From NCBI GenBank assembly GCA_963575745.1, contig CAUYUJ010003570.1:170001-234000 (forward strand): a stretch of DNA of 64,000 bases, given 5' to 3'. The notes below the pieces were generated by a model, which saw nothing but the letters and a program-made list of their open reading frames with translations, ran no database searches and had not been told where the DNA came from. Origin of the DNA: Prorocentrum cordatum (Eukaryota; Sar; Dinophyceae; Prorocentrales; Prorocentraceae). The translations under genes were made by a program, and so were the position numbers. This document shows, piece after piece, positions 11,520-21,664 of the stretch; position 1 is the first letter of the stretch; each line of letters starts with the position of its first letter.

Positions 11520-11993
11520 TGTGGACATCAGCGGGTGCTGGTCCACGAACGGGTGCGCAGAATACATCCTCTCGTTGCTCATTCTTCCTCTTCTGCCAGT
11601 TCTTCGATGCTCACGCCCAGCACGATCTGACGAAGGATTTCCAGGGGTCTGGACGGAACAATGGGAAGAGTATGGGAAAGAGAGTTGTCAATAGGGAGAT
11701 GTAGCCTAAGCCTGAGGAGGGTGTTAGGAGAGATAGAGAGACGGCAGAGCAGACGGTGTTGCCGCGCTTCGCTGCTCCGTCGTTCGGTCATGTTCCTCGC
11801 TCACACGTCGAGCCTTGAGCCAAACAGTGCAGACACAAATCTGGCGCGGGGAGGTGTTGCCACGCTCCCCGCGCGTCTGAAACTATACCGCGCCATGCAT
11901 CACGCACCGCGCAACACAGCAAAGATCGACGCAAGCTATGGGGACCTCTATCTCCGGTTCGGTCGGAACAGGTTCGCAGACACCACCCACGCA
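11520..11993 (-). repeat. Copia-A 3' LTR (474 bp)
   Basis: Direct repeat of 18911-19373. On the plus strand it starts tgtggacatc and ends cccacgca. It carries an 11-base insertion near 11865-11877 that the other LTR lacks. Inside it, on the element's sense strand at about 11813-11823, is TTTGGCTCAAG, identical to the 3' half of the dinoflagellate spliced leader. The other LTR has one change there. Confidence 0.95.
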
Positions 11994-12005
11994 CGCTCCT
12001 CCTCT
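11994..12005 (-). promoter_or_regulatory. Polypurine tract of Copia-A
   Basis: On the minus strand AGAGGAGGAGCG lies directly upstream of the 3' LTR, the place where plus-strand DNA priming occurs in LTR retrotransposons. It is ten purines with two pyrimidines or ambiguous ends. Confidence 0.75.
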
Positions 12006-12146
12006 GAAGCCGTGGTGGGGCCGCAGCTGCAGCGAACACCGTGCTCTGTCTAGCGCGGTGGTGCGTGGGGGGTGCCCTTGCACCTCCAAGCCCCCGTACA
12101 CGCCTACAAAAAATCCAAGACAGAACTCATATACAAAACTGCGCTC

Positions 12147-13952
12147 CTACGCCAGAGCTCGCAGGCCGAAGTGCTGGCGAATCCTCGCGGCATGCTGGAC
12201 ACCGCCGCACTTTGTGAGCCCGTCCGCACGCTGATCGTCGGTGCCGACGAAGTGCAACTCGAGTAGCCCGCGTGCCATCCTGGAGCGGATTGCGTTCACC
12301 TTCGTGGGCAATGCACGTGTCCGCCATGAGCCTCGTCCCTCTGCCACGTGGTTCGCCGCGACACTGTCTCCGTACAGTGTCGGCCTCACTCGGAGCCCCA
12401 TGCTCTCGAGCGTGGTCGCAGCCGCAGCGCTCATGTTCTCGCCAACGGCAAATGCATTCACCTCCGCCTCCGCGGTGCTGAACGGGACGACCTGCTGGCG
12501 CACGCTGCGCCAATCGACCAGGCAGCCGAGGAGGTGCACCGAGACGCCCGTCAGTGCGCCAATGTCCTCGAAGCTCGCGTCGGCGTACGTCTCTAGCTGG
12601 AGTGGCTCGTCCATGCCGAACTCCTCCGGGACGTGGTACTCCAGACCCACGCGCCTCGTGCCAGCGAGGTAGCGCAAGACTTTCTTGCCGAACAACAAGC
12701 TCTGGACAGGATGGCTCGTGGCGAGAGCCGCGACGCGCGACACCGCATAGGCGATGTCCGGGCACGTCCGCGAGGCCAGCCGGAGGAGCCCTCCGGCCAT
12801 GCGTTGCGCGAGCCTGACATCGCTCAGCGCTGGCTCCTCCTCGTCCACGTTGGCCGCCCCGGCGAAGTCGTGGAAGCTCTCCTTATCCAAGTTGATGGAG
12901 CCGGCGCCGTTCGCCTTCTCCATCCCCCACTTCTCCAGCAGCTCCTCCGTGTAGGAATGCTGCGAGAGCGTGATGGTGGAGTCGATCTTGACCTCGATGT
13001 CAATGGAGAGGTAGCGCACAACTCCTGGCGACCCAGGTCCAACTTGGGGTTGGGATGATGTCCTCCAGAGCCCTCCTAAAGCCGACCTCGTCGCCGAAAC
13101 AACCGACGAAGGTCCCAAGATGAGGAAGTCGTCCACGTACGTGAGGACGTACCCGCAAACGCTGCCCGCGGAGTCCAGGATACTCCACACTGCCCCGTCC
13201 GCGGTGCTCTGCCTGAGCCGGAGCTGACGGCCCTGCGCGTCCTCGACGATCACGTCCTTCATATCCGAATCCCGCTTCGTAGCCCACGCCCTGGGCGAGA
13301 CGCGCAGGCCGTAGATGGCCTTCGCCGCCCTCCAGACCTCCCCGGGACGGACGAGGCCATACTGCACCATCACGGCGGGAGGGCGCACCAGCACCTCCTT
13401 GTGCTCGATGGGGAGGTGGGCGTTGAGGAAAGCAGTCGAAACATCCATGGCGCCGATGTCCCAGCGCATAGCGGATGCTACCGCCAAGGCGCTGCGGAGG
13501 CTGCAAACCTCGAGGTTCGAGGTGTACACCTGCTCTCCCTCCCCGTGCTGCTCGAAAATGCCGCAGACCACGCCTCGGCATTTCTTCCTCCGGTATCCCG
13601 TCGGATCGGAGGGCTCGGCAGCCTTGACACCTGCCACCACCTTCATGGGCATGATGTCCCTGGGCCTCGCCTGGCGGACCTCCGCCGGCGTCAGCCGGGA
13701 GAAAACTTCGTTCTCCGTCATCGAGTTCAGCTCGTTCTCGAGGGCCTGCCTCCACTCCTCCTTCTCCGAGCCGAAGGCCTCGTTGAGCACCCTGATCGAG
13801 ACCGGCGACGTGCCTGAGTCGCGGATGATGTCGCGGAACTCGGGCGGCACGCTATCCTCGTCGTCGCTGTCGTCGTCGTCGCCGCCCCTGGAGCCTATGG
13901 GAGCGACCTGGGCGTTCACGTCGTCGTGGCACCGCAACATCTGCACTTGCAA
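12147..13952 (-). pseudogene. Copia-A reverse transcriptase and RNase H
   Basis: A 601-residue open frame. The copia-type RT (RVT_2) covers about residues 50-300: the region around MDVSTAFLNAHL holds the first catalytic Asp, KAIYGLRVSPRAW is the conserved YGL block, and TYVDDFLIL (13127-13139) is the catalytic YVDD box. The RNase H follows at about 455-560 with LETYADAS, STAEAEVNA and YGDSVAANH supplying the acidic residues. The C-terminus (GTDDQRADGLTK) is typical of the family. Normally this is part of one polyprotein; here its frame differs from that of Gag-protease-integrase, so it would not be made as a fusion without frameshifting. All RT and RNase H motifs I can see are intact. The listed start is just the first ATG of the frame, not a known initiation site. 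Confidence 0.9.
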
Positions 13953-14193
13953 GCCCGCACTTCGAGTCGCAGATGCTTCTGCTCTCGTCCTCGACGTCCT
14001 CGCGGCTGCCGGGGAAGCCGCCGCACCTGGCCCACGTCGACAACGATGGTCCCTGGTGTGGGCGACGTGCCGTCCACGGCACGCCGGGCACGACCATTTC
14101 GGCCCCGCATCCGCGCCGGCGTCGAAAGGAGGCCCACCAGCAGGTCCACGAAGAAGAGGTCCGAGAAGACAATGGGCGTCACGAGTGTGTGGC

Positions 14194-14478
14194 CTACGTA
14201 TGGGCTCTAGTGGTGCACGCTGGGCACGTGATATCCTTCAAATCGGCTTCGAAGATGTCGTCACCCTTCTCCTCAGCTACTCCTGGTGCTCCTGATCCTC
14301 CTCCTGGTGGTGCTGCGTCCTCTTGTTCCTCCTCCTCCTCCTCCTCCTGCTGGCCTCCTCCTGGTGGTGATGTCTCCTCTGCCTCCTCCTCCTGCTGCCT
14401 CGCTGCTTCTCCTGACTTCTCCTCCTCCTCCTCTAGCCGGGTTGCCGGCGCCTGGCGGATCGGCTGGGGAACAGGCAC
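14194..14478 (-). pseudogene. Copia-A acidic linker between integrase and RT
   Basis: A 94-residue frame in the same phase as the integrase frame, separated from it by the TAG at 14494-14496. It is mostly Glu/Gln/Pro/Gly low complexity (EEEEEKSGEAARQQEEEAEE) ending in CPACTTRAHT. It is the usual hypervariable linker of copia polyproteins. Between about 14190 and 13950 the likely coding phase moves between frames (PIVFSDLFFVDLLVGLLSTP near 14170 is in a third frame) before the RT frame opens. Confidence 0.55.
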
Positions 14479-14493
14479 GAAGGAGCTGGAAGC

Positions 14494-15594
14494 CTAGATA
14501 ACCCACCTCCGCTCCGGCATCGTGGCTTCGGGATCCACCCGGCCCACGAGCCAACCGCCACCGCCCTCGTCGATGCCCAGGAAGATGCTCTCCACCGCCC
14601 GCGCCCGGAACATGCTGCGGGGGACGTCCTTTACCCTGGACGTGACGCGGGCGCCGAAAGCAGGACAGCCTGTCCTGCGCCCATCGGCGGCCATTCGGCT
14701 GCACCACGCCGCATGGGTGACCGCCCTCGGCCACAGCGCCTGCCGATCGGCCATGGAAGGGAAGGCGAGTAGCATGGCGCGAGCACACTGCTTTATGAGT
14801 CCCACGCCTCTCTCAGCCCGTGGGTTCGCATTCGGCTCATAGCCAGGAGTCGAAGTCACAGCGATGTGGCGCTCGGCGAAATAGTGCCGGACCTGCGCAC
14901 CAGTCACCTCACTGGCCCTGTCTCCATGGATCCTGTAAACCACGTCGGCCCCCTCAAATTCTCTGCGGATGGACGCGATGATGGCGTTCAACGCGGCGAT
15001 GCACACGTCGGGCCTGCGGCTCTCGAGAGGCACGACGTAGTACCATGTGCGACTCTTGGGCGCCGCCGCATGTCCATCATCAGCTTCGGCCTCCTGGCCG
15101 GGGCCCTCAACCAGGATCGGGGGAGCCAGAATGTCCCCGGAGGACTCTCCAGGAACATCTGGGCCGACGGTCTTGCCCTCGCCAGGCGCTCCCTGCGCCT
15201 CTACAGCTGCCGGCCGCGCGCTGACACCGAACGCCTCGGCGGCGCGCGCCATCAGCCTCCTGAGTGCCGGATGCGCCGTCGGCGCAGTCTCCATGAGGAG
15301 GGGGGGAACCTGCGTTACGGCAGCAGCTGCATCTGCATCCTCGCCAACGCTTGCCCCCTGCGCTCCTGGCGCCGCCTCCGAGCTGGCCCGCGCGCCCTCT
15401 TCGCGCCTCCTCTTAAGCGCCAGCTCGTCGTCGGTGGTGACGCTGAAGGCGGCGAGGAGGAAGTGGATTGCCTTTTTGCCCTGGTCCTCTGGCCGCCCTG
15501 AGGGCCAGCGGCCAGGCAAATGTGGCCCTGACAGGTCCACCGACAATTGGCCGCCTGGCCTCGTCGAGGCGTCGTGTCTGAAGTGCTGTCTCAT
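14494..15594 (-). pseudogene. Copia-A integrase
   Basis: Open frame of 366 residues, continuous in phase with the Gag-protease frame except for one TAG (15664-15666). Just upstream in phase lies GHVVFDPACSKRR, a GAG-pre-integrase-like segment. The catalytic core shows D20 (LSVDLSGPH), D225 (HGDRASE, codon 14920-14922) and E261 (NPRAERG, codon 14812-14814), with the last two 35 residues apart as in DD35E integrases. D20 and D225 are unusually far apart because about 120 residues of Ala/Glu-rich low complexity (about residues 45-165) sit inside the fold. The core resumes at TWYYVVPLESR. The frame ends with TAG at 14494-14496, after which linker sequence continues. Confidence 0.85.
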
Positions 15595-15663
15595 GCGCCC
15601 GAAGGCGCCCCTGCGCTTGCTGCAGGCAGGGTCGAAGACAACGTGCCCCGCCTCCTCGTGCTC

Positions 15664-18147
15664 CTACAAGCTTGGCCGCGCGGGCGCAGCATGAGCCATG
15701 CCGCGGAGGGCGCGTGCAAGCACGCCCATCGCCGCACGAAGCCGCTCGCGAAGTCGCCTCCGCCGCTCCTGCCGCAGCACCTCCGCGTCACCCTCGGAGA
15801 TGTACAGCGCGCTGTTCACGCGGTGGAGGTGCACCTCGCGGCCGCCCGCGAGCATCACAACGCACTGCTCCGCATCCCAGCTCATCCTGAGGCCAGGCTG
15901 CTCCATGTAAGTGGCGAGAGGGAACAGGCCCTGCAGGGACTCCCCCTCGACGTAGACCACGTCCGCCACCATCTTCGCGTCGACCTCGCCGCTGGCGGTC
16001 TGGAGCCTCACGTTGCTGCCGCGGATTGCTGAGGGGTCGCGCACCCCGCGCAACTCATGAGTGGCCCCCGTGTCTGCGAGAAGCATGCGCTCGCCGTTGA
16101 CCCCGGCGATTTTCGCCGAGACCCGGATCGTTTTCGCGCTCGGCTCGACGCCGGCCCAGAAGTCGACCGGCGCCGCCTGCCCCGAAGGGGCCTGCGGCAC
16201 TCCAGCGCCCATGCCCATGAGCGTCAGGAGCTGCGCGCTGACCTCAGCGCGCGCGGCCTGAGCAGCCACCTGCTCCATCGATGCCGCATCCGATTTCGAA
16301 GGAGCTGTCCCTGGAGCGGCCGGCGACGCCGTGGAAGCCAAAGATGCAGCAGCCCCTGGAGCAGCCACTGTCTTCGCCGGAGGCCTCGGGCGCTCACGCG
16401 CGTCCGAGCGGTGCTGGGGGGGCCCGCAGTTGAAACGCTTGCCCTCCTGCGGTTGGAGCTTTCGATGCCGATCTCGGCAAGCTCCTCCGCTGCCGTGCCG
16501 GCAGCGGCGGTCGCCCTCGAAATGCGGGCGCAACTTGAGCTCGCCCTTCACTCCGGAGCCCCAGCCAGGGCCATCTCCAGCGCCGCCTCCAAGAGGTGGA
16601 TGACCGCCTTTCGGGCCCCCCCTGCCGGCGCCCTTCGGCTTGCCACTTTTGTCCTTATCCTTGCCCTTGTCTTTGCCCTTCCCCTTCGGGTCCTTGCCAC
16701 CCTGGGGGGCCAGAGCTGCCACGCGAGCTGCCTCCTGCTGCTCGCTCCTGCCGCCGCCGCCGGACGAGCCCGCGAACTCCCGGGCCTCTGCTGACAAGTG
16801 CCTCCGCAACTCGTCGACCTGCGCCTGCGCGCAGACGCCGCCACTCAAGCCCCGCACCGCGAGGAACCCGCAGTAGCGGTGCTTGACCTCCTGGTCGCTC
16901 TCGATCATGCGGCCCACGATCGTCTTGAGAGTCGTCAGCCGGACCGACGGGTCTGGCGCAGCAGCGCCAAGCGTTGCGAGGCGCGTCGCATTCAGCTTCC
17001 ACCTCTGTAGCTCTTCGTAGGCGTGGGCCTGGTCGACGGCCTTGCCCTTCGAAGCCGCGTTCAACACGTAGTCCTTGTCAGCGGCCGCGCCGGGCCCTGC
17101 CTCGACAAAGGCCCCAAACAAGATGTCGCAGGTCGACGTCATCTTTGTGGAGAGGCGCTGCGACCTGACGCCATCTGGCATCAGATTCAGCAAGATGCTC
17201 CGCAACCGAAGCTCGCAGCTGCGGTAGTTGATTGCCTCGGCCTCCGAGGCAACCCAGTCCTCGGGCTGCGACGGCCTGATCCCAGGCCTGTCCAACGGCC
17301 CGTGCGCGAGGTACGAGCGGTGCGCCTCGGAGACGACGGCGACCACGCGCTGCCAGTTCTCTTGGATGAGGTGGTGCAGGCCGCCGAGCTCGAGGCTGAT
17401 CCTCTGCAGCCACCCCTCAAAGGCAGCTGCCTTCTGCCCCGTCGAACCCCCCTTCGGCCAGGACATAGAGGGGAGCTCGTTCGACTTCAACTTGCTCAGC
17501 ACCGTCTCCAAGGTGCTGTCGCGGCCTGCGGGCATCGAAGTCGCCGCAGTCGCTCCCCCACCGCCGAAAGGCGGCGGCGGTGGAGGTGGTCCGCCGCCTC
17601 CGCCGCCTGGTCCACCAGGCCCGAAGCCGCCACCTCCAGGGCCCTGAGGCCCGAATCTGCCAGGGCCGCCTGGCCCGCCATCGAAACCATCTCCCGGCTG
17701 CCCGGGCGGGGGGCCGAATCCACCGCCACCAGGTCCACCTGGTCCGCTCGGCCCGCCTCCTCCGCCGAAGTGTCCACCTCCAGTGCCTCCCGGAACACCT
17801 CCGAAGCCCTGAGATCCTGGGAATCCTCCCTGAAAGCCTCCACCAACTCCATGAACTCCAACTCCGCCACCACCATGTGGGACACCTCCTGCAAGACCCC
17901 CGGAGCCTCTTCCAGGTAGCCCAGCGCCTCCAGGAACACCGCCGCCCTGAGGATGACCACCTTCTGGATGTCCTGCAGGCGCGAACCCAGCATGAGCAGC
18001 GGCGCCGAGTCCTGGCGGCTGCTCCTGCTGCGTGGCGCTCGCCGGCGCCGCGGCTCCCACGGGAAACTCCTCGACGTGCTTGCCAATCGTATCAGCCGCC
18101 TCGCACGCGGCCTTCACCTCGTGAGTCTCGGCGGCAGTCCCCAGCAC
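15664..18147 (-). pseudogene. Copia-A Gag (Gly-rich) and aspartic protease
   Basis: An 827-residue frame. Residues about 55-195 are Gly/Pro-rich (GGGFGPGGPGGGGGG). About 215-430 is a helical capsid-like region. About 485-520 is a Lys/Gly basic tract (KGKGKDKGKDKDKSGKP). About 545-575 is a damaged zinc-knuckle region (FNCGPPQHRSDARERP) in which only one Cys and the His remain recognisable. The retroviral-type protease has its active site in LLADTGATHELRG near residue 690 (16063-16079). The frame stops at TAG 15664-15666 although integrase-like coding continues in phase. Its 5' end overlaps the N-terminal Gag frame by 56 bases in another phase. Confidence 0.85.
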
Positions 18148-18973
18148 CGCTCACGGCAAGCCCCCCCGCCTGAGACCAATCCGCGCCGTAGACGGTGTCG
18201 ATACCCTCGTCCTGGGCCTCGGCGATCTCCTCCTCCAGCCGCTCAGGCGACGAGGGCGTCGCGTACCCGCCTCGGGCTGACGCTGCGCTCCCTCCTCGGA
18301 GCCTGGCGTTCTCCTCCCTCAGAGCCTCCATCTCCGCGCGCATCCGGCTAAACTCGGCCATCACGTCTGCCATCTCGGTCGGCACGCCGCTGCCCGAGCC
18401 CTCGTCCGAGATGTCGAACTGCTCGAGGGCGCGCGGGCGCTGCGTCGCAGGTGCGCTCGGCAGCTCCACCGCGCGCATGCCCCGGATCGCTGACACGGCC
18501 CCCGAGGCGCAGCCTGTCATCAGCCTGGCCGCTCCTCCCACGGCCCCGGTGGCCACCGCGCCAATGGCCTGCCCCGCGTACTGGCCGCTGGCGCTCATGA
18601 AACACCCGAAGCCCGCGGAACTCACCGCCATCCTCCGCTGCGCCTGGTGGTTCGCGAAGGCGAAGTCCATCTCGCTGGCGCAGCTCGTGCACACCATGCA
18701 GCTCATTCGCCTCACCACGCAGTGGCTGTGCACGGGCGCGTGGCACGCCGAGCACGTGACAGAGGGCCTTGTCATCACGTCGGCGCACGCCTGGCACGTT
18801 CGGATGATCCACGTGCCCAATCCTGCAGCACATGCCGATGGAGGCGTCCAGGTGGTAGTCGAAGAGGATGCGGGGAAGGATGCTGAAGGTGCGCTTGGGC
18901 TCATAACCCTTGTGGACATCAGCGGGTGCTGGTCCACGAACGGGTGCGCAGAATACATCCTCTCGTTGCTCAT
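18092..18973 (-). pseudogene. Copia-A N-terminal Gag with Cys/His finger
   Basis: A 293-residue frame. If the first ATG (18973) is used, residues 1-21 are encoded by the 5' LTR. Residues 22-25 (RVMS) are encoded by the primer-binding site, which holds a second in-frame ATG at 18902-18904. Residues about 55-95 form a zinc-binding pattern: CQACADVMTRP, then CSACHAPVHSHC, then CMVCTSC (CxxC, CxxC, His, CxxC), as in RING/PHD-like fingers. A hydrophobic Gly/Ala segment (GQAIGAVATGAVGGAARLM) and a coiled-coil-like stretch (MRAEMEALREENARL) follow. The frame then needs a shift near 18100 to join the next Gag frame. Confidence 0.7.
18890..18910 (-). promoter_or_regulatory. Primer-binding site of Copia-A, anticodon-arm type
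   Basis: Directly downstream of the 5' LTR on the minus strand is AGGGTTATGAGCCCAAGCGC. Its complement (gcgcttgggctcataaccct) matches the anticodon arm of a Met tRNA (GGGCTCATAACCC, anticodon CAT) and not a tRNA 3' CCA end. Drosophila copia is primed in this way by the 5' half of initiator Met tRNA. No intact tRNA gene surrounds it. Confidence 0.75.
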
Positions 18974-19373
18974 TCTTCCTCTTCTGCCAATTCTTCGATG
19001 CTCACGCCCAGCACGATCTGACGAAGGATTTCCAGGGCTCTGGACGGAGCAATGGGAAGAGTATGGAGAAGAGAGTTGTCAATAGGGAGATGTAGCCTAA
19101 GCCTGAGGAGGGTGTTAAGAGAGATAGAGAGACGGCAGAGCAGACGGCGTTGCCGCGCTTCGCTGCTCCGTCGTTCGGTCATGTTCCTCGCTCAGACGTC
19201 GAGCCTTAAGCCAAACAATGCAGACACAAATCTGGCGCGGGGAGGTGTTGCCACGCCTGAAACTATACCGTGCCATGCATCACGCACCGCGCAACACAGC
19301 AGAGATCGACGCAAGCTGTGGGAACCTCTTTCTCCGGTTCGGTCGGAACAGGTTGGCAGACACCCCCCACGCA
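18911..19373 (-). repeat. Copia-A 5' LTR (463 bp)
   Basis: Direct repeat of 11520-11993. Its outer (right) edge ends cccacgca and is followed by a G/C-run block. Promoter and polyadenylation signals of copia LTRs should lie here, but no TATA or AATAAA element can be pointed to with confidence. Confidence 0.95.
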
Positions 19374-19460
19374 CGGGGAGGGGGGCGGGGGGGGGGTTCT
19401 GGACCCCCCCCTCTGTCACGGGAGGGGGGAGGGTCCAGTTCCCCCCCCCCCATCCAAGCG
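19374..19460. repeat. G-run/C-run inverted block
   Basis: Alternating homopolymer blocks (gggggcggggg, then gacccccccc, then ggagggggg, then cagttcccccccccc). G-runs can pair with C-runs in two hairpins joined by ttctgga and tcca spacers. It directly abuts the Copia-A 5' LTR. Confidence 0.8.
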
Positions 19461-19499
19461 ACCACAGAACGAGCCCTTTCCGAAATTATTAGAAACGGG

Positions 19500-20370
19500 A
19501 GCTCGTGCGGTCACCGCCACTGGAGTCTTCGGTGGAGCCCCCTGTGGACCTGCGAAACGTGTGAGGGTGCGCCGAATGAGGGGCGGGAGCTCATGCGGTC
19601 ACCGCCGCTGGAGCCTTCGGTGCAGCTCCCTGTGGGCCACGCAAGCGCGTGCTGGCGTGGGCGCGGCGGTGGCACGCGGGTCCTCCCAGTGGGGCCTTCG
19701 GTGGAGCTCCTGTTGGAGTCACGAATCGTGTGGGAAGCGTGCCGAAATTCGTGCGGCGGTGGCATGCGGCCCCTCCCACTGGAGCTTTCGGTGGGTCTCG
19801 CTGAGAGGCCGCGACCCGTGGGAGGGGCGTGCCGAAATGGGGGCGGCAGTGGCATTCGGACCCTCCCACTCGGGCCTTCGGTGGAAATCCCTGTGGCTCA
19901 CGAAACATATGGAGTGTGCCGAAATGGGAGCGGCGGTGGGCAGCAGGCTTTCCCACTGGGGCATTCGGTGGAGCTCGCTTCGGGGCCACGTAATGTGAGA
20001 AACGTGCCAAAATGATTGCAGCGGTGGCATGCAGGCCCTCTCCTTCGGTGGAGTTCCCCTTGGGGCCACGAAGCGTATGAGAAGCGTGCCGAAATTGATG
20101 CGGCGGTGGCATGCGGGCTCTCCCACTTGGGAATTCGGTGGAGCTCCCTTTGGGGCCACGAAACGTGTGAGAAGCGTGCCGATATGGGTGCGGCGGTGGC
20201 TTGCGGGCCCTCCCACTGGGGTCTTCGGTGGAACCCGCTACGGGGCCACGAAACGTGTGTGTGAGAGAGGTGTGCCGAACTGGATGCGGCGGTGGCATGC
20301 GGGCCCTCCCACTGAAGCCTTCAGTGGAGCTCCCTACGGGCCCATGAAACGTGTGAGGGACTGGCCGAAA
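19500..20370. repeat. 88-bp satellite array, about ten units
   Basis: The core cttcggtggagctccctgtgg recurs near 19523, 19616, 19695, 19784, 19872, 19960, 20042, 20131, 20221 and 20317. Each is followed by ggccacgaaacgtgtgag and tgccgaaatgg and a gcggtggcatgcgggccctccca spacer. The spacing (80-96, mostly 88) is not a multiple of three, so the long frames over it rotate and are not genes. Confidence 0.9.
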
Positions 20371-20639
20371 CCTGATGATGACGACAATATTGACGACGAT
20401 AATTATGATGGCGATGAGGACATGCGAAGGACAGAGACAGGCATGGGAAGAGGGGAAGCGGGAGGAGAAAGGAGGAAGGAGTTTCGCAGGGCGCTGTGGA
20501 TTCAAAATGAAGACCCAACAGCACATGAAGGTTGGGAACGATATGTCATCGAACAGGACAAAAAGAAAGTAATCACAAATTATCCCAGTGCGACCCTACC
20601 TAGGAGTTGGAGCCCCTAGGAAAGCAGCATTAGTAGTAA
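20371..20639. other. Short unassigned spacer
   Basis: A gatgatgac-rich segment (20374-20430), a purine-rich segment (20435-20500) and mixed sequence up to the 11-bp array. No gene recognised. Confidence 0.5.
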
Positions 20640-21664
20640 CAGTAAAGCTAAGCTAAAGCTAAGCTAAAGCTAAGCTGAAGCTAAGCTAACGCTAAGCTAA
20701 AGCTAAGCTAAGGCTAAGTTAACACTAAGTTAACATTAAGCTAAAGCTAAGCTGAAGCTAAGCTAAAGCTAAATTAAAGCTAAGCTAAAGCTAAGCTAAA
20801 GCTAAGCTAAAGCTAAACATAAGCTAAAGCTAAGCTAAAGCTAAGCTGAAGCTAAGCTAAAGCTAAGCTAAAGCTAAGCTGAAGCTAAGCAGAAGCTAAG
20901 CGAACGCTAAGCTAAAGCTAAGCTAAGGCTGAGCTAAAGCTAAGCTAAAGCTAAGCTGAAGCTAAGCTGAAACTAAGCTGAAGCTAAGCTGAAGCTAAGC
21001 TGAAGCTAAGCTAAAGCTAAGCTAAAACTAACTAAAGCTAAGCTAAAGCTAAGCTAAAGCTAAGCTAAAGCTAAGCTGAAGCTAAGCTAAAGCTAAGCTA
21101 AAGCTAAACTAAAGCTAAGCTAAAGCTAAGCTAACACTAAGCTAAAGTTAAGCCAACACTAAGCTGAAGCTAAGCTAAAGCTAAGCTAAAGCTAAGCTAA
21201 CACTAAGCTGAAGCTAAGCTGAGGCTAAGCTAAAGCTAAGCTAAAGCTAAGCTAAAGCTAAGCTAAAGCTAAGCTAAAGCTAAGCCAAGGCCAAGCTAAC
21301 ACTAAGCTAAATATAAGCTAAAGCTAAGCTGAAGCTACGCTAAAGCTGAGCTAAAGCTAAGCTAAAGCTAAGCTAAAGCTAAGTTAAAGCTAAAGCTAAA
21401 GATAAGCTAAAGCTAAGCTAAAGCTAAGCTAACACTAAGCTGAAGCTAAGCTAAAGCTAAGCTAAAGCTAAGCTAAGGCCAAGCTAAAGCTAAGCTGAAG
21501 CTAAGCTAAAGCTAAGCTGAAGCTAAGCTAAAGCTAAGCTAACACTAAGCTGACGCTAAGCTAAAGCTAAGCTAAAGCTAAGCTAACACTTTGCTAAAGC
21601 TAAGCTAAAGCTAAGCTAAAGCTAAAGCTAAAGGTAAGCTAAAGCTAAAGCTAAGGTTAAAGCT
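20640..21664. repeat. 11-bp satellite array, unit GCTAAGCTAAA
   Basis: About 1 kb of alternating gctaa and gctaaa blocks (5+6 = 11 bp) with variants gctgaa, cactaa and gccaag. No ORF crosses it, because taa occurs in every unit on the plus strand. Every unit has an AGCT palindrome. Confidence 0.95.

Larger units (their letters stand above)
11520..19373 (-). mobile_element. Copia-A: Ty1/copia LTR retrotransposon, complete but decayed
   Basis: About 7.85 kb, read from right to left: 5' LTR, primer site, Gag with a Cys/His finger, Gly-rich Gag, aspartic protease, integrase, acidic linker, RT, RNase H, purine tract, 3' LTR. Integrase before RT is the copia order. The LTRs (463 and 474 bp) begin TG and end CA and differ at about 17-18 sites plus one 11-base indel by eye, so the insertion is not recent. 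The reading frame is interrupted: a frame change near 18100, TAG at 15664 and 14494, and a frame change before the RT. The five bases outside the LTRs (gagct, cgggg) do not match, so no target duplication is visible. Probably inactive. Confidence 0.93.

Noticed and set aside
18885-18915. Possible tRNA-Met gene
   Set aside because: Only the anticodon arm matches; there is no acceptor, D or T arm. It is better explained as the complement of a retrotransposon primer site.
11510-19385. Target-site duplication for Copia-A from the shared ggggag words at both flanks
   Set aside because: The words are not directly adjacent to both LTR ends and lie in G-rich low complexity; the adjacent pentamers differ.
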